A DNA stretch of 24,402 bases from DASVTR01 sp033855775. Lineage in GTDB: Bacteria > Acidobacteriota > Blastocatellia > Pyrinomonadales > Pyrinomonadaceae. Location: contig JAWVFT010000007.1 in NCBI GenBank assembly GCA_033855775.1, positions 1 to 24,402 on the forward strand, given 5' to 3'. A program made the translations under genes and the position numbers. The notes under the pieces are model-generated. The model was not told where the DNA came from and did no database searches. It saw nothing but the letters and a program-made list of their open reading frames with translations. Each line of letters starts with the position of its first letter. The stretch's first letter is position 1. Of this stretch, positions 8,042-15,685 are shown one piece after another.

Positions 8042-8090
8042 TTTCAAGTTTCAGGGCTCAGTTTGAAAACGAAAGACCTGAAGCTTGAAA
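8042..8090. repeat. Inverted heptamer repeat between cdaR and glmM
   Basis: The left arm is two heptamers, TTTCAAG-TTTCAGG (8042-8055); the right arm is CCTGAAG-CTTGAAA (8077-8090). The arms pair over 14 bp with one wobble or mismatch, around a 21-nt loop. The array starts one base after the cdaR stop codon and ends 13 bases before the glmM start. No T run follows on the minus strand, so it looks like an RNA-processing or attenuation structure, not a terminator. Confidence 0.75.
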
Positions 8091-8091
8091 G

Positions 8092-9075
8092 CTATCTGAC
8101 AATCGTAAAGCCTGTCGGAATGATGGAGCGCAACTCGACGCGATTTTCAAGACCGGCGGGCAAGACCAGACGCGGAGTAATCGCGCCGTCTTGCCCGACA
8201 TCGAGAGCGATTTGAATGTCGCCCGCGCGCAGTTGCTCAAGGGCCGCGCGCGCGCCGTAGAGCGTCACGCTGGCCGTCTCAGGCCGCGCCTGCGCGCCCG
8301 TGCTTTCACGCACGGCGACGCCCGCGAAGCTCTTCTCGATGCGCCGCTCGCCGATTTCGAGCGCGACGTTGACGACCGTATCAATCGGGTTAATCTTTTT
8401 GTCGAGAGCGGCTGTGTTGATGGCGACCTGCTGCGCCGTGAAGTCCTCTCGATGCTCGCCGAGCGAGATGGGCTCGGTCGGCAACTTCTGAAGCGCGTTG
8501 ACGCGGCTGGCAGGCCCGCGCACTCTGACCTTCAACGGCTCGACTTTGACCGCGCGCAATTCGTAACCTTCGGGGACGCTGCCGTCCAGACGGACTTCGA
8601 CTTCCACTTCGCGCTCGATGCGTTGTTCGAGGCGGAGCGGAATCGTCCCCGGCTCGACGCCTTCGACGCGAATGCCGTCGGGCAAACCGAACGTGACACG
8701 CTCCGGCGTCAGGAGCACGGTTCGCTCGCCGGGCTTGAAGTCCTTGACATCCACGTTGGCGACGAGGCGCGTCGCATCAACGCGCTCAAGGTCATACTTG
8801 TTTCCGGCCAGCGTGACCTCTACTTCCATGCGCGGGTCGTTGCTGATTTCCATGTCCTTCGGCAAATCGAAGTTGAGATGAATGCCGAGCAGGTGGCGCG
8901 TCGTCGGCCTGCGCTGGCCCGTCACCGCGTACCAGAGCACGAGCGTGATGCCGAGGGCCAACAGCTTCAAGCCTAAATCCTCGACGAAGAGTTCGCGCAG
9001 CCAACGCTGCGCCAGCCCGCGACGCCGCGGCGGCAATGGACGTGGACTGGCATCTTCCGTCTCGTGAAAAGACAT
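8092..9075 (-). CDS. cdaR: CdaA regulatory protein, YbbR-domain
   Basis: Membrane-anchored regulator of the diadenylate cyclase CdaA. An N-terminal cytoplasmic segment is followed by one transmembrane helix at about residues 37-53 (LLALGITLVLWYAVTGQ), then repeated YbbR beta domains outside the membrane (FDLPKDMEI, VPEGYELRAVKVEPLKVRVRG, LEQLRAGDIQIALDV). An upstream TTG would extend the frame to 9099, but those extra codons come from the adjacent short-repeat array, so I take the ATG at 9073-9075 (327 residues). It lies between cdaA and glmM as in Bacillus and Listeria. It is identified by domain pattern plus this conserved order. Confidence 0.9.
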   Translation of the reverse strand: MSFHETEDASPRPLPPRRRGLAQRWLRELFVEDLGLKLLALGITLVLWYAVTGQRRPTTRHLLGIHLNFDLPKDMEISNDPRMEVEVTLAGNKYDLERVDATRLVANVDVKDFKPGERTVLLTPERVTFGLPDGIRVEGVEPGTIPLRLEQRIEREVEVEVRLDGSVPEGYELRAVKVEPLKVRVRGPASRVNALQKLPTEPISLGEHREDFTAQQVAINTAALDKKINPIDTVVNVALEIGERRIEKSFAGVAVRESTGAQARPETASVTLYGARAALEQLRAGDIQIALDVGQDGAITPRLVLPAGLENRVELRSIIPTGFTIVR

Positions 9076-9084
9076 TCGTAGAAC

Positions 9085-9171
9085 AGTGACGAGTGACAAG
9101 TGATAAGTGACAAGTCACAAGCAAGAACAAGTTTTTAACTCGTCACTTGTCACTCGGTACTTATCACTGTC
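9085..9171. repeat. Palindromic array of AGTGACA-type heptamers between cdaA and cdaR
   Basis: Five 7-bp units, AGTGACG, AGTGACA, AGTGATA, AGTGACA and AGTCACA, occupy 9085-9119. A second set in inverse orientation, ACTCGTC, ACTTGTC, ACTCGGT and ACTTATC plus a partial unit, occupies 9138-9171. The two sets can fold into a long imperfect hairpin of about 32 bp with many G-U pairs, around an 18-nt loop. The array begins two bases after the cdaA stop codon. Confidence 0.85.
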
Positions 9172-9172
9172 G

Positions 9173-10030
9173 TTAAGTTGAGATAGCTTCTTCGGTTTCG
9201 GTGTCGGCTGCTTCCAATTGTTTCTCTTGCTCGCGGCGCGCTGCGTTGTTGACTTCGAGGGCTTGAAAGATGGAAGCGCGCAGTTTCGTCGCGTCCAGCC
9301 CGCGCCTGATTTGCCCTGCCTGCACAAACGAGATTAAGCCCGTCTCTTCCGAGACGACGACCGCCACGGCGTCGGAATCCTCCGTGATGCCGATGGCGGC
9401 GCGGTGGCGCGTGCCGAGGTCTTTCGAGAGCCGGGGGTTGAGCGTCAGCGGCAGAAAGCAGGCGGCGGCCGCCACGCGATGACGACGCACGACGACCGCG
9501 CCGTCGTGCAGCGGCGTCGTCGGATTGAAAATCGTCACCAGCAAATCGTAGCTCAACTCGGCATCCATCTTGACGCCGCCGTCAACGACGTTCTTCAAAC
9601 TGATGCCGCGCTCGATGACTATCAACGCGCCCGTCTTGGTCGAAGCGAGCGTGGTCGCGGCCAGCACGATTTCATCGTAAACGCCTTCGCCGAATTGCCC
9701 GCGATGACGGCGCGTGAAAGGCATCCGCACGCGATTGCCGAACGAGATGAGAACCTGCCTGATTTCGTTTTGAAAGAGCACGATGATGGCGATGCCGATA
9801 TAGAGCGGCACGCCGCGCAGGATAAATTCGAGCGTCGCCAATTCCTGATTAACGGCGAACCAGTAGAGCAAGGCGAAGGCGGCGATGCCAGCGGCCATCG
9901 GGGCGGCGCGCGTGCCGCGCACCAACCTCAAGACCGCGTAGACGAGCAGGAAGACCAGCGCGATGTCCGCGATATTGCGCGGGTCGCTCAGCCTCGCCAG
10001 CGTCTCTCTGTATGGCAGCAGTAGTAACAT
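9173..10030 (-). CDS. cdaA: Diadenylate cyclase (c-di-AMP synthase), CdaA type
   Basis: Condenses two ATP into cyclic di-AMP, a messenger for potassium, osmotic and cell-wall control. Three N-terminal transmembrane helices (about residues 20-35, 44-60 and 74-87) mark the CdaA/DacA class. The DAC domain follows, with GALIVIERG (134-142), the catalytic DGA at 176-178 in PLHDGAVVV and the ATP-binding GTRHRAAIG with RHR at 208-210; spacing matches Bacillus CdaA. Its 285 residues are normal. It starts with ATG, 8 bp after the stop of the CDF transporter gene, so the two are probably co-transcribed. CdaA is best known from Firmicutes; here it sits with Gram-negative envelope genes. A palindromic repeat array separates it from cdaR. 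Confidence 0.96.
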   Translation of the reverse strand: MLLLLPYRETLARLSDPRNIADIALVFLLVYAVLRLVRGTRAAPMAAGIAAFALLYWFAVNQELATLEFILRGVPLYIGIAIIVLFQNEIRQVLISFGNRVRMPFTRRHRGQFGEGVYDEIVLAATTLASTKTGALIVIERGISLKNVVDGGVKMDAELSYDLLVTIFNPTTPLHDGAVVVRRHRVAAAACFLPLTLNPRLSKDLGTRHRAAIGITEDSDAVAVVVSEETGLISFVQAGQIRRGLDATKLRASIFQALEVNNAARREQEKQLEAADTETEEAIST

Positions 10031-10038
10031 TGCGGCTC

Positions 10039-10986
10039 TCAGCCGGCGCGCTCCGGCGTCAACTCGCTTTGCTTCGTCAGGGTTTCGGGCGCGACTTCTA
10101 AAAAGATATTGTGAACGTTTGGCTCGGCGCGTTTGATTAACTCTTCGACTTCCGCGATGGTGCGTTCGATGTCGTCGGTCTTCAAGCGATTGCGAACGTT
10201 GATGTGCGCGTTGACGAGAATCTGTTTCGGGGCGAGATGCATCGTCAGTAGCTCGACGACCTCGACCACGTTTTTGTGTTCGAGGATGGCGCGGCGGATG
10301 CGCTCGACCGACTTCGGCGTCGCCGCCTCGCCGAGCAATAGGCCGCGCGCCGAACGCGCCAGCGCGAACGCCACTATCGCCAGCACCACGCCGATAATCA
10401 TCGAAGCCATACCGTCCCAGTACGCGCCCTTGTTCGGCCCGAGTTGATGCTCCGTCAGGTAGAGGCCGGTGGCGGCGATGATGATGCCGATGAGCGCCGC
10501 AGAGTCTTCAAAGATGACGGTCTTGGCGGTCGGGTCTTTCGACTCGCGCAAGTATTCCTTAAAGCTCATGCCCTCGTGGTGCGCCTCACGCACCTCCTGC
10601 CAGAGAGCCAGCGCGATAGAGCTTGTTTCGAGCAGGAAAGAGATGCCGAGCACGATGTAAGCCCAGTTCAAATGTTCGGGCGCGTGCGGGTGCGACAGCT
10701 TGTCGTAGCCTTCGTAAAGCGCGTAGGTCGCGCCGACGCCGAAGATAAAAATCGCCGCGATGAACGACCAGAAAAAACGCTCTTTCCCGTAGCCGAACGG
10801 GTGCTTTTGCGAGGCCGGGCGCATGTAAAAGCGCAGTCCCAACAACAGAAAAACCTGGTTTGTCGCGTCAGCCAGCGAGTGAAAAGCCTCGGCCTGCATG
10901 CCGGTCGAGCCGGTATGCCGCGCCGCCCAGAACTTCAAAATTGTAATCAGCCCGTTGGCTATGAGCGCGCCAATCACTGCCCACAT
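10039..10986 (-). CDS. Cation diffusion facilitator (CDF) transporter
   Basis: Proton-coupled efflux of a divalent cation (Zn, Fe, Mn, Co or similar) across the inner membrane. The 315 residues have about six transmembrane helices. Metal-site residues are H36 and D40 in HSLADATNQ (TM2) and E160-D161 in FEDSAALIG (TM5); the Glu-Asp in place of His-Asp and the segment KHPFGYGKERFFWS are typical of the COG0053 branch near SLC30A9. A ferredoxin-like cytoplasmic domain (MHLAPKQILVNAHINV) ends the chain. A TTG at 11058 would add 24 non-conserved residues; the ATG at 10984-10986 has GGAG seven bases upstream and starts at TM1, so I prefer it. It sits between the RND cluster and cdaA. The metal cannot be named from sequence. 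Confidence 0.9.
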   Translation of the reverse strand: MWAVIGALIANGLITILKFWAARHTGSTGMQAEAFHSLADATNQVFLLLGLRFYMRPASQKHPFGYGKERFFWSFIAAIFIFGVGATYALYEGYDKLSHPHAPEHLNWAYIVLGISFLLETSSIALALWQEVREAHHEGMSFKEYLRESKDPTAKTVIFEDSAALIGIIIAATGLYLTEHQLGPNKGAYWDGMASMIIGVVLAIVAFALARSARGLLLGEAATPKSVERIRRAILEHKNVVEVVELLTMHLAPKQILVNAHINVRNRLKTDDIERTIAEVEELIKRAEPNVHNIFLEVAPETLTKQSELTPERAG

Positions 10987-10992
10987 TAACAG

Positions 10993-11042
10993 TCTCCCCC
11001 GGCCAGTTGAACTGATAGACTCCGCATGGATTATGGGGGAAA
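10993..11042 (-). promoter_or_regulatory. Leader that can pair away the CDF ribosome binding site
   Basis: On the minus strand GGGGGAGA (11000-10993), the Shine-Dalgarno region six bases before the ATG at 10986, is complementary to TTTCCCCC (11042-11035) over 8 bp with one wobble. Between them is an 11-bp palindrome, CAGTTCAACTG. This could be a translational on/off switch. It does not resemble the yybP-ykoY manganese or NiCo (czcD) riboswitches that I can recognise. Confidence 0.4.
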
Positions 11043-11119
11043 GAATCGGAAGTGGCAAATGCGAGAAGGAAAATGAAGGAGAGCGGATAACTCATACGCG
11101 GAAAATGGTCAGGGCATCG

Positions 11120-14100
11120 TCAGTCGTTGCTTCCCTGCCCGCGCAGCATCGCGTAGACGGTCGGAGTGACGACCAGCGAAAACAGGAGCGCGACGGCGAG
11201 GCCGCCGATGACGGCGATGGCGAGCGGTTGCAGCAACTCCGCGCCGGAGCCTAGAGCAAGAGCGAGCGGCAACATGCCGAGGATGGCCGCCAGCGAAGTC
11301 ATCAACACGGGGCGCAGCCGCCGCCGCCCTGAACGCAGCAGCGCAGCGCGAAGTGAATCGCCCGCCGCCAGATGGTCTTCCACCGCGTCCAGCATCAGGA
11401 TGCCGTTTTTGGCGACGATGCCGACGACCATAATCATGCCCATAAAGGAGACGACGTTGAGCGTCGTCTTCGTCAAAAGGAGCGCGGCGAGGACTCCGGC
11501 GAGAGCCAGAGCCGCGCCAGCCACAATCGCAATCGGATGAGCGAAGGAACGAAACTCTATGAGCAGCACGAGGAAGACGAGCACGATGGCGAGCACGAGA
11601 GCCAATGCCAGTTCACGAAAGCTCGACTGCTGTTCGCTGTAGAGTCCGCCGTACTCGATGGTCATCCCCGGCGGAAACTTCACGTCCTTTGCGAGCTTCG
11701 TTTGAATGGCGCGAATCGCGCTGCCGAGGTCGCTGCCCGACAGCCGCGCCGTCACCGCCACGGATTGCCGCAGCCCGTCGCGCTCAATCTCCGTCTGCCC
11801 TTTCTCATACTCTATGTCCGCCACCTGGTCTAGACGAAACTGCGCGCCCGAAGTGGCCGAACGCACGAGCAGGCCGCGCAGCGCGTCGAGCGATTGACGC
11901 TGGCTCTCCGGCAGCAACACGCGGACGGTGATAAGGCGGCCCTGCTGCAAAATCGTCGAAGCCGCATCGCCTGTCATTCCGGTCGTGACGGTGTTGGCGA
12001 TGTCCGTGGCTGTCACGTCGAAGCGCGCGGCGCGTTGCGGGTCAACGCGGAAGGTAATGGCCGGGCCGCTGACGACGACGCCGTTGAAGGTGTCAACGAC
12101 GCCGGGAATCGTCTTGATGGCTTCTTCCACTTCGGTCGCTTTCTGCTCAAGCGCGGCGGCGTCTTCGCTGAAGATTTTGATTTCAATCGGCGCGGGCGAA
12201 CTCGTCAAATCGCCGATGAGGTCAGAGATGATGCCGACAAATTCGATTTCCAGCGCAGGCTCGCTTCCTTCGATTTGCCCGCGCAAGTCGTCCGTCACTT
12301 CTCCGGTCGAGCGAGCGCGGCCAGACTTTAGCTTGACCAGAAAGTCGCCCGTGTTCGGCTCCGTGATGGAGAGGCCGAGTTGCAAGCCCGTGCGGCGCGA
12401 ATAGCTTTCAACTTCCGGCGCGGCCTTCAACATCTCCTCGACGTGGCGCAGGATGCGGTCTGTCTCGGCGAGCGATGTTCCCGGCGGCGCGGTGTAGTCC
12501 AACACGAACGCGCCTTCATCGAAGGCGGGCAGAAACTCTGAGCCCAGATTGCGATACATCAAATATGAAAGGACGAGCACGACCACGCACAGAGCGATGA
12601 CGAGCCAGCGATTACCGAGCGCGTGGTCGAGAATCCATTCGTAACGGCGCACGACGGCGCCGAAGAAGCGTCCGGTTTCAGCCTCCTCTTCCGTCTCGCC
12701 CGCGCCCATGCTCTCGCGCTTTTTCACTTTGACGAACCGCTCCGCGAGCACGGGCGTGAAGGTCAGAGCCAGCACGAGCGAAGTCAGCAAAGCGACGGCC
12801 ATCGTCAGCGCGAGCGAGCGAAAGAAGACGCCCGTCACGCCGGTCAAGAGCGTCAGCGGCAGAAAGACGACGACCGGCGTGATGGTCGAGCCGATAATCG
12901 GAATCGTGATTTCGGAGACGGCGCTCTGGACGGCTGCGCTTCTGCTTTGTCCGCGCGCAAGATGCGTGTAGATGTTTTCGACGACGACGATGGCGTCGTC
13001 AATCACGAGTCCAATCGCCGCCGCCACGCCGCCGAGCGTCATCAAGTCGAATGAGAGTCCGACGAGCCACATCGCTAAGAATGTCGCCAGCACAGTCACG
13101 GGGATAACGAGAATGGCGACGAGCGTTGTGCCGACGTTTCGCAGGAAGGCGTAGAGAATGGCGACCGACAGAAGTAGCCCGATGAGAATCGAATCGCGCA
13201 CGGAGTTCATTGATTCGCGGACGAGCAGCGATTGGTCGTAGAAGGGCGCGACCTTCACGTCCTTCGGCAACTGCGCGCTCATCGCCGCCAGTTCCGCTTT
13301 GACTTCATCGGTGACGGTGATGGTGTTTGCGTTCGGCTGGCGCGAGACGTTGACGAGCACGGCGTCGTGACCATCGGCTGTGACAATCGTGAACTGCGGC
13401 TCCGTGCCTGCCCCGACCGTGGCCACGTCCGCGAGCGTCACCGGAGCGTTGTTGACGTTGCCGACGACGATGCTGTTCAACTCGTCCGGCGCCGTCGCCT
13501 GCCCGCTGACGAGCGTGAGTTCGAGTTGATGATTCTCTTCTATCAATCCGGGCGAAGCGATGATGTTCGAGTTGCGCACGGCGTCCGTCACTTGTTGGAC
13601 GGAAAGACCGCGCGCGGCCAAACGCTCCGGGTCTATGACGACGTGATACTCGCGCACCTGTCCGCCCGCCACGTCCACCCCGGCGACGCCCGGCAGGCGA
13701 GCGAGGCGCGGCTTAATCGTGTAGCTCGCAAGGTCGCGCAGCGAAGCCGGGTCGCGCTTGTCCGAAGTCAGGCTGTAGCCCGTGACGGGAAAGACGGCGA
13801 AGGTCAGGCGGTCAACGCGACGAATGGAAGCGGTCGGCGGCAGGCTGGATGACAACTGCGAGAGGCGCGCTTGCACGAGTTGCAGCGATTGCAGCACGTC
13901 AACATGCCAGTCGAAAAAGAGGTTGATGTCGGACGCGCCGCGCGCCGTCGTTGACTTGATGCGAACGATGCCGGGGATGCCGTTCATCGCTTCTTCGATG
14001 GGCCGCGTGACGGAGACGAGCATCTGCGGCGCAGGCACGACGCCGTTGTCAACGACGATGACGATGCGCGGAAAATCTGTCTGCGGAAAGATGGCGGCCG

Positions 14101-14197
14101 GGAGTTGCCAAGCCGCATAGAGCCCCGCGACACACAGCAGCAACACCATGACGACGACGGCGCGCGATTGATTCGAGATGACGCGCGCAAGGTTCAA
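11120..14197 (-). CDS. RND efflux pump permease (AcrB/MdtB-type)
   Basis: Inner-membrane proton antiporter of a tripartite export complex. The 1025 residues have two halves with six transmembrane helices each and large periplasmic loops. TM4 carries the proton-relay pair D400-D401 in GLVIDDAIVVVEN, and TM10 carries Lys930 in GIVAKNGILML, matching D407/D408/K940 of AcrB. The Asp-Asp pair is typical of the hydrophobe/amphiphile (HAE) class; metal-exporting CzcA/CusA pumps usually have a single Asp (IVDGAVV). The start is TTG, overlapping the adaptor stop (TTGA), with AAGGA about nine bases upstream; the N-terminus MNLARVISNQSRAVVVMV is exactly family-like, so TTG is probably right. It is last in a TolC-adaptor-permease operon. 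Substrate unknown. Confidence 0.95.
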   Translation of the reverse strand: MNLARVISNQSRAVVVMVLLLCVAGLYAAWQLPAAIFPQTDFPRIVIVVDNGVVPAPQMLVSVTRPIEEAMNGIPGIVRIKSTTARGASDINLFFDWHVDVLQSLQLVQARLSQLSSSLPPTASIRRVDRLTFAVFPVTGYSLTSDKRDPASLRDLASYTIKPRLARLPGVAGVDVAGGQVREYHVVIDPERLAARGLSVQQVTDAVRNSNIIASPGLIEENHQLELTLVSGQATAPDELNSIVVGNVNNAPVTLADVATVGAGTEPQFTIVTADGHDAVLVNVSRQPNANTITVTDEVKAELAAMSAQLPKDVKVAPFYDQSLLVRESMNSVRDSILIGLLLSVAILYAFLRNVGTTLVAILVIPVTVLATFLAMWLVGLSFDLMTLGGVAAAIGLVIDDAIVVVENIYTHLARGQSRSAAVQSAVSEITIPIIGSTITPVVVFLPLTLLTGVTGVFFRSLALTMAVALLTSLVLALTFTPVLAERFVKVKKRESMGAGETEEEAETGRFFGAVVRRYEWILDHALGNRWLVIALCVVVLVLSYLMYRNLGSEFLPAFDEGAFVLDYTAPPGTSLAETDRILRHVEEMLKAAPEVESYSRRTGLQLGLSITEPNTGDFLVKLKSGRARSTGEVTDDLRGQIEGSEPALEIEFVGIISDLIGDLTSSPAPIEIKIFSEDAAALEQKATEVEEAIKTIPGVVDTFNGVVVSGPAITFRVDPQRAARFDVTATDIANTVTTGMTGDAASTILQQGRLITVRVLLPESQRQSLDALRGLLVRSATSGAQFRLDQVADIEYEKGQTEIERDGLRQSVAVTARLSGSDLGSAIRAIQTKLAKDVKFPPGMTIEYGGLYSEQQSSFRELALALVLAIVLVFLVLLIEFRSFAHPIAIVAGAALALAGVLAALLLTKTTLNVVSFMGMIMVVGIVAKNGILMLDAVEDHLAAGDSLRAALLRSGRRRLRPVLMTSLAAILGMLPLALALGSGAELLQPLAIAVIGGLAVALLFSLVVTPTVYAMLRGQGSND

Positions 14198-15657
14198 GGC
14201 TTCGCTTCCTTCTCTTCTTTCCCGGCTGCATCTTTGGCATCATCGCCGCCCGCTTCGGCTTCGCTGACTTCGACCTTCGTGCCGTCCGGCAGAGCGTAGT
14301 TGCCTTCGATGACGATTGTTTCGCCGCCCGTCAGGCCGCTCATGATTTGCGTCTGCTCAGGCGTGCGGATGCCGACCGTGACTTTCGTTTCGTGCGCGAC
14401 CGCATCGAGGCCGACGACCATCACCGTGCCTGTCGCGGCGTTGCTCGCGTCGAGCGTCACGGCGGAGGCGGGAACGACGACGGCATCGCTCGCTTCATTG
14501 GCCGCCACATTCACCTCAGCCGCGCCGCCCGTGCGCAATCGCCCCGCGCCGTTGCCGAGATTGACCCACACTTCGACCGAGCGATTGAGCGGGTCTGACG
14601 AACGACTGATGAGCGAGACTTTGCCGCTCAGGTGTTCGCCCGAAAGGTCCGCCGGCGAAACGGTCGCCGGGTCGCCGACTTTTAGTTGCGCGACGACCGA
14701 ATCGGCGAACTGCGCTTTGACGACGACTTCGCTGATGTCCGCTATCTGCACGAGCCGCCCGCCGGGCGTGGCGTACTCGCCCTCGAACTGAAACTGGTCT
14801 GTGACGACGCCTGTGAGAGGAGCGCGCACGACAGCGTAACTGATTTGCGCGTCAATCGTCGCCACGCGCTGTTCGGCCTGGCTGACGCGCGATTCGGCGA
14901 GCGCGCGGTCGTTCGGGTTGATGGCGTTCGTGCGTAGCTGCGCCGTGCGTTCGGCAAGACGCAGGTTGTCTTCGGCGTTGGTCAGAGCGAGTTGCGCGGC
15001 TTCGACTTCCTTGAACGCGATGCCGCCTTTGCTGTACAGGTCGCGGCGGCGTTCATACTGCGCGCGGGCGACGCTCGCGTTGGCGCGCGCGTCGCGCAAA
15101 TCTTTTTCGGCCTGCGCGTTGGCTTGCGGAATCGCGCCCGCGCTCAAGCCGCGCACGTTCAAGCGCGCTTCCTGCAAAGCGGCGGCGGCCTCCGCGCGCT
15201 GCGCTTGCAGGTCGCGCGTCTCAAGCACGGCGATGACTTCGCCCGCGCGCACGACCACGTTTTTCAAGAGACGCATCTGCTTGATTTGCGCTCCGACTTT
15301 AGCGGCGACCGTCGCCTGCTCGCGCGGGAATATTGTGCCGAGCGCTTTGACTTCCGCCGCAATCGCCTGTCGCTCAGCCTTTGCGACGCGAACGCTGACC
15401 ACTACTTCTTCAGCGCTTGGCACGGCCTCTTGAGGCTTCTTTCGCAGCAGCAAGTAAGCGACGAGCGCGAACAAGATGAGCGCGGCGATGATGATGATGA
15501 CGATGTTTCGCTGCCGCCGCCGTCGTCTCATCGCGCCCGGCGATTCGGTTGTGACAATCAACTCGTCCAGGACCAACGCTTCATCAACATCCTGCGACGG
15601 CGCATCGTCGCGCTCCGGCTCCCGGCGAACATCCGGCGCGTCCTTTTCAAGACTCAT
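14194..15657 (-). CDS. RND efflux periplasmic adaptor (membrane fusion protein)
   Basis: Bridges the RND permease and the outer-membrane channel. The 487 residues comprise an acidic cytoplasmic N-terminus, a basic run (RRRRRQRN), a transmembrane anchor at 51-71 (NIVIIIIAALILFALVAYLL), lipoyl-like halves around a long coiled coil (LQAQRAEAAAALQEARLNVR to AESRVSQAEQRVATIDAQIS), then beta-barrel (VVRAPLTGVVTDQFQFEGEY, VVVKAQFADSVVAQLKVGDP) and membrane-proximal domains. It is anchored by a helix, not by a lipid. No His-rich metal-binding region is visible, unlike some CzcB proteins. The C-terminus is rich in Glu, Lys and Ala. The ATG is 28 bp from the TolC-like gene stop, and its own stop overlaps the permease start. 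Confidence 0.93.
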   Translation of the reverse strand: MSLEKDAPDVRREPERDDAPSQDVDEALVLDELIVTTESPGAMRRRRRQRNIVIIIIAALILFALVAYLLLRKKPQEAVPSAEEVVVSVRVAKAERQAIAAEVKALGTIFPREQATVAAKVGAQIKQMRLLKNVVVRAGEVIAVLETRDLQAQRAEAAAALQEARLNVRGLSAGAIPQANAQAEKDLRDARANASVARAQYERRRDLYSKGGIAFKEVEAAQLALTNAEDNLRLAERTAQLRTNAINPNDRALAESRVSQAEQRVATIDAQISYAVVRAPLTGVVTDQFQFEGEYATPGGRLVQIADISEVVVKAQFADSVVAQLKVGDPATVSPADLSGEHLSGKVSLISRSSDPLNRSVEVWVNLGNGAGRLRTGGAAEVNVAANEASDAVVVPASAVTLDASNAATGTVMVVGLDAVAHETKVTVGIRTPEQTQIMSGLTGGETIVIEGNYALPDGTKVEVSEAEAGGDDAKDAAGKEEKEAKP

Positions 15658-15685
15658 AACTCTTTGCCCGCTCCTCTCTCGTCTC

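Noticed and set aside
8030..8091. glmS-type ribozyme or c-di-AMP (ydaO) riboswitch before glmM
   Set aside because: The gap is 62 bp, a simple two-arm stem, far too short for either element, and conserved core sequences are not visible.
9076..9099. Upstream TTG start extending cdaR
   Set aside because: The extra residues are encoded by the AGTGACA repeat array; the ATG at 9073-9075 is a better start.
9085..9171. CRISPR array
   Set aside because: Units are only 7 bp, adjacent and without spacers, in inverse arms; no cas genes are present.
9404..10024. Plus-strand frame opposite cdaA
   Set aside because: Exact shadow of the cyclase gene, His/Arg/Asp-rich without motifs.
10987..11119. Manganese (yybP-ykoY) or NiCo riboswitch before the CDF gene
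   Set aside because: Conserved loops of these classes were not recognised; only a simple pairing of the ribosome binding site is supported.
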